DNA from: Occallatibacter gabretensis
GTDB lineage: Bacteria; Acidobacteriota; Terriglobia; Terriglobales; Acidobacteriaceae
Direction: 5' to 3'
Assembly: GCF_001449115.1 (NCBI RefSeq)
Contig: NZ_LAIJ01000009.1
Location: forward strand, 1,139,763 to 1,203,762
Length of the DNA: 64,000 nucleotides
In this document: positions 61,491-64,000 of the stretch, piece after piece
How positions within the stretch are numbered: the first letter of the stretch is position 1
Layout: every line of letters begins with the position of its first letter
The notes under the pieces: generated by a model
Databases searched by the model: none
Told to the model about the DNA's origin: nothing
The model's input: the letters and a program-made list of their open reading frames with translations, nothing else
Position numbers and translations under genes: made by a program

Positions 61491-61566
61491 GACTAAGGGG
61501 ACTCAAGGGACTATGGGACTGAAAAACCGCTTGCTTTTGTGTAGTCCCTCAGTCCCTTAGTCCCTG
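61491..61566. repeat. Nested inverted repeat between tkt and rpiB
   Basis: Left arm GGGACTAAGGGGACTCAAGG, right arm CCCTCAGTCCCTTAGTCCCT, imperfectly complementary over about 30 bases with an A/T-rich centre (GAAAAACCGCTTGCTTTTG). Same style as at 20541 and 59212. It may terminate tkt transcription or lower rpiB expression. Confidence 0.6.
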
Positions 61567-61572
61567 TTTCTG

Positions 61573-63576
61573 CTACTTGATCAGCTTCTTTGCGCGAGCT
61601 GCGATGTTGGCGCCGGTGAAGCCGAGTTTTTCATAGACGATGGGGCCGGGTGCGGAAGCGCCAAAGTGATCGATGCCGAGGACGTCGCCGGTTGAGCCTA
61701 CCCATTTCCCCCAGGCGATGGGCGAGCCAGCTTCGACTGCGAACTTGGGAACGTCTGCGGGCAGGACGGAGGACTTGTATTCGTCGGACTGCTTTTCAAA
61801 GAGCTCCCATGAAGGGAAGCTGACGACGCGGGCGGCGATGCCTTCGGCTTCGAGCAGCTTCTTAGCATCGACGCAGAACCAGACCTCGGAGCCGGTGCCG
61901 ATGAGGATGACCTTGGGGCTAGCCGCGTCTTCCAGAATGTATGCGCCCTTGCTGACGCCGCCGTAGACGTCGATTTTGGCGGTATCGATGATGGGTAGAT
62001 CCTGGCGGCTGAGGGCCATGAAAGCAGGCTCATTGCGCTCGAGCGCTAGACGCCATGCGGCAGCGGTCTCATTTGCGTCGGCAGGGCGGTAGTCGGTGAG
62101 GTGCGGGATAGCGCGCAGCATGGTGAGCTGCTCGATGGGCTGGTGCGTGGGGCCGTCTTCGCCGAGGCCGATGGAGTCGTGCGTGAAGATGAAGAGCGAG
62201 TGCGACTTCATCAGCGCAGCCATACGAATGGCGGACTTAGCGTAATCGGAGAAGGTGAAGAAGGTGGAACCGAAGGGAATGAGACCGCCGTGCTTAGCCA
62301 TGCCATTGACCGCGGCGCACATGGCGAACTCGCGGACGCCGAAGAAGACGTTGCGGCCAGCGGGATCAATGTGGAAATTTGCGCCGGGTTTGAAGATGGT
62401 CTTGGTGGAGGCGGTGAGATCGGCTGCGCCGCCAAAGAGCTCCGGCACATCGTTGGCGACGGCGTTCATGACAACCTGGCCGGCGTTGCGCGTGGCGACT
62501 TTCTTCTCGATGGGGAAGGTGGGAATGGCCTTCTCAAAACCGGCCTTGAGCTCGCCCGCGAAGGTGCGCTTAAACTGCGCGGCGAGTTCGGGGAACTCCT
62601 TTGCGTAGGCTTCAAAGAGCTTGTTCCAGTCAGCCTCTTCAGCTGCGCCCTTGACGCCGGCCTGTGCCCAGTTGGCAGCGGCTTCTTCCGGCACGTAGAA
62701 GCTCTGGTCCTCAGGGAATCCGAAGAACTTCTTGGTGGCCTTGACGTTGTCCGGCCCGAGAGCCTCGCCGTGGACGGCATTGGTGCCGGCCTTGGGGCTG
62801 CCGTAGCCGATGACGGTGCGGACGGCGATGAAAGAGGGCCTGGTGGTTTCGGCTTTGGCTGCTTCGATAGCTGCTTCAATAGCGGCCAGATCGTTGCCGT
62901 CCTCGACGATCTGCACATGCCAGTGATAAGCCTCGAAGCGCTTGAGGACGTCTTCGGTGAAGCTGAGCTCGGTGGGGCCGTCGAGCGAGATGAGGTTGTC
63001 GTCGTAGAGCCAGGTGAGCTTGCCGAGACCGAGGGTTCCGGCGAGTGAGGCGGCTTCATGCGAGATGCCTTCCATCAGGTCGCCATCGCCGCAGAGCGAA
63101 TAGGTGTAGTGATCGACGATTTCGTGGCCGGGCTTGTTGTAGACAGCGGCGAGGTGCTTTTCCGCCACGGCGAGGCCGACGGACATGGCGATGCCCTGGC
63201 CGAGTGGGCCGGTGGTGACTTCGACGCCTTCAGTGTCCGTGGACTCGGGGTGGCCGGGAGTGATGGAGTGCCACTGGCGGAAGGACTTCAGATCGTCCAG
63301 CGTGAGCTTGTATCCGGTGAGGTGCAGCACGGAATAGAGCAGCGCCGAGGCGTGGCCATTCGAAAGTACAAAGCGGTCGCGGTCAGCCCACTTGGCATTG
63401 GCCGGGTTGTGCTTCATCAGCTTATGGAAGAGCAGGTAGGCGATCGGGGCGCAGCCGAGGGGCGCGCCGGGGTGGCCGCTGTTGGCCTTTTGCACGGCAT
63501 CGACGGCGAGAAGCCGGAGTGTGTTGATCGAAAGCTGATCGAGCTGGGCGGGAGAGAGTGAAGCAGGGGGTGTCAT
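61573..63576 (-). CDS. tkt: Transketolase
   Basis: A 667-residue thiamine-diphosphate enzyme. [20 protein letters not shown] and the ThDP motif [20 protein letters not shown] are in the first domain; [39 protein letters not shown] (pyrimidine domain) and the C-terminal [20 protein letters not shown] are all present. It moves two-carbon units between sugar phosphates. Length and motifs are normal. The GH15 gene lies upstream on the same strand. Confidence 0.97.
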   Translation of the reverse strand: MTPPASLSPAQLDQLSINTLRLLAVDAVQKANSGHPGAPLGCAPIAYLLFHKLMKHNPANAKWADRDRFVLSNGHASALLYSVLHLTGYKLTLDDLKSFRQWHSITPGHPESTDTEGVEVTTGPLGQGIAMSVGLAVAEKHLAAVYNKPGHEIVDHYTYSLCGDGDLMEGISHEAASLAGTLGLGKLTWLYDDNLISLDGPTELSFTEDVLKRFEAYHWHVQIVEDGNDLAAIEAAIEAAKAETTRPSFIAVRTVIGYGSPKAGTNAVHGEALGPDNVKATKKFFGFPEDQSFYVPEEAAANWAQAGVKGAAEEADWNKLFEAYAKEFPELAAQFKRTFAGELKAGFEKAIPTFPIEKKVATRNAGQVVMNAVANDVPELFGGAADLTASTKTIFKPGANFHIDPAGRNVFFGVREFAMCAAVNGMAKHGGLIPFGSTFFTFSDYAKSAIRMAALMKSHSLFIFTHDSIGLGEDGPTHQPIEQLTMLRAIPHLTDYRPADANETAAAWRLALERNEPAFMALSRQDLPIIDTAKIDVYGGVSKGAYILEDAASPKVILIGTGSEVWFCVDAKKLLEAEGIAARVVSFPSWELFEKQSDEYKSSVLPADVPKFAVEAGSPIAWGKWVGSTGDVLGIDHFGASAPGPIVYEKLGFTGANIAARAKKLIK

Positions 63577-63640
63577 CTGTTTCTAAATCCTTTCGTCTGG
63601 GAATCCGCCGCGTCCGCAGGTTTTATGCGCTTTCAACGGC

Positions 63641-64000
63641 TCAATCGGGTGGGTTCGTAGAGTCAATCTGTACATCCACATTGTATCCAAGCCACTTGCC
63701 AGAGTCCGTCCAGTGCAGGGTCCACGAGATCTTGCGGGATGCGCCGTCCTGATACGGAGCCGGGGCGGGAATGTCGAACCAGAAGCCAGCGCTGCATGCG
63801 CTGGGGCTGTTTGCGATCTGTACCGTCTTCCAATCGTCGATGGACCACCTGATCTCAAAGCGGGTTGCGTCGATGATCCGTAGCGTGTCTGTTGATCGGA
63901 TGCGCTGGATGGGCCGTTGGAAGGTAAAAATCTCAAGATTACGGCGCGGACGGAGGCCTTTTTCCGTGCAGTAGCGCTCGTATACCGGGTCCACGAGGTC
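63641..64000 (-). CDS. GH15 glucoamylase-type glycosidase, C-terminal fragment
   Basis: The frame is open to the window edge, so the start lies outside; about 120 C-terminal residues remain. LVDPVYERYCTEKGLRPRRN and LEIFTFQRPIQRI followed by TDTLRIIDATRFEIRWSIDDW, then GFWFDIPAP and WTLHWTDSGKWLGYNVDVQI, match the C-terminal beta domain of bacterial GH15 glucan 1,4-alpha-glucosidases, from memory of the family. The catalytic (alpha/alpha)6 barrel is off the window. The gene is 64 bases upstream of tkt and may share its operon. Confidence 0.75.
   Translation of the reverse strand, partial: DLVDPVYERYCTEKGLRPRRNLEIFTFQRPIQRIRSTDTLRIIDATRFEIRWSIDDWKTVQIANSPSACSAGFWFDIPAPAPYQDGASRKISWTLHWTDSGKWLGYNVDVQIDSTNPPD

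Noticed and set aside
62101..63048. Plus-strand frame of 315 codons opposite transketolase
   Set aside because: Gly/Glu/Ala-rich antisense shadow of a conserved enzyme.
1..64000. CRISPR arrays, tRNA or rRNA genes, transposases, phage genes
   Set aside because: Read through both strands for regular direct repeats, T-arm sequences and recombinase motifs; none was convincing, though a tRNA could be missed without a covariance search.

Overview
The window reads as a chromosomal segment of an acidobacterium, most likely of the Acidobacteriaceae/Terriglobia (inference). It is moderately G+C-rich and encodes an Oar-like TonB-dependent receptor, a TonB-style carboxypeptidase-regulatory-domain protein, lipid A genes (fabZ, lpxA, lpxI), BamA with two Skp-like chaperones, and many acidobacterial types of secreted hypothetical protein. 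I saw no phage, transposase, CRISPR array, rRNA or tRNA gene.

Layout. 0-6.8 kb: end of a TonB-dependent receptor, a DUF5995 protein, a secreted GH5-like glycosidase, a Tat-exported class V aminotransferase, an ICMT-like methyltransferase and a GlmS-like double-SIS protein without the glutaminase half. 6.8-9.95 kb (minus): an osmoprotectant ABC transporter operon with an A+T-richer DUF1444 (YtpQ-like) gene placed between the permease and binding-protein genes. 10.0-14.3 kb: a divergent oxidative L-fucose catabolic cluster (FucU/RbsD mutarotase, FAH-type hydrolase, L-fuconate dehydratase; then two SDR dehydrogenases on the plus strand). 14.35-17.3 kb: two tandem SIMPL proteins, a DODA-type dioxygenase and a glutathione peroxidase. 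17.5-22.3 kb: bamA and two Skp/OmpH paralogues, with recognisable promoters and hairpins. 22.6-27.1 kb: lepA, an MltD-type transglycosylase with LysM domains, and a histone H1-like protein with an acidic head and a lysine-rich tail. 27.2-34.1 kb (minus): DinB-like, peroxiredoxin, lpxI-lpxA-fabZ, a periplasmic hypothetical, an SDR, a 63-residue membrane peptide coupled to an MmcQ/YjbR protein, and a surface protein.

34.5-41 kb: cca, tsaD, a beta-helix lipoprotein, cysS and a DUF4337 protein. 41-43.8 kb: an A+T-richer stretch with a TetX-like flavin monooxygenase and an ICL/PEP-mutase-like enzyme. 44-50 kb: secreted hypotheticals, a GT1-type glycosyltransferase, a YVTN propeller, a DsbA-like protein and an orphan radical SAM/SPASM enzyme. 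50-53.6 kb (minus): a PIN/ribbon-helix-helix toxin-antitoxin pair, then a PDZ protein, a zinc-finger/HEAT anti-sigma factor and an ECF sigma factor. 53.7-57.5 kb: an RNase HI-like protein, an unknown A+T-rich gene and a Tat-exported phospholipase C. 57.6-64 kb (minus): a co-oriented sugar cluster, GH15 glucoamylase (cut by the window) - tkt - rpiB - HAD hydrolase - gnd - zwf, linking alpha-glucan breakdown to the pentose phosphate pathway.

Non-coding structure is notable. Several gene gaps hold strong hairpins, a family of short palindromes of the type CCGGGG...CCCCGG, and larger nested inverted repeats whose outer arms are degenerate runs of AGGGAC-like words. No single clearly novel defence or biosynthetic system stands out. 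The best leads are the DUF1444 insertion in the transporter operon, the nested intergenic repeats, the TetX-like gene, the sigma/HEAT-anti-sigma/PDZ module and the orphan radical SAM enzyme.
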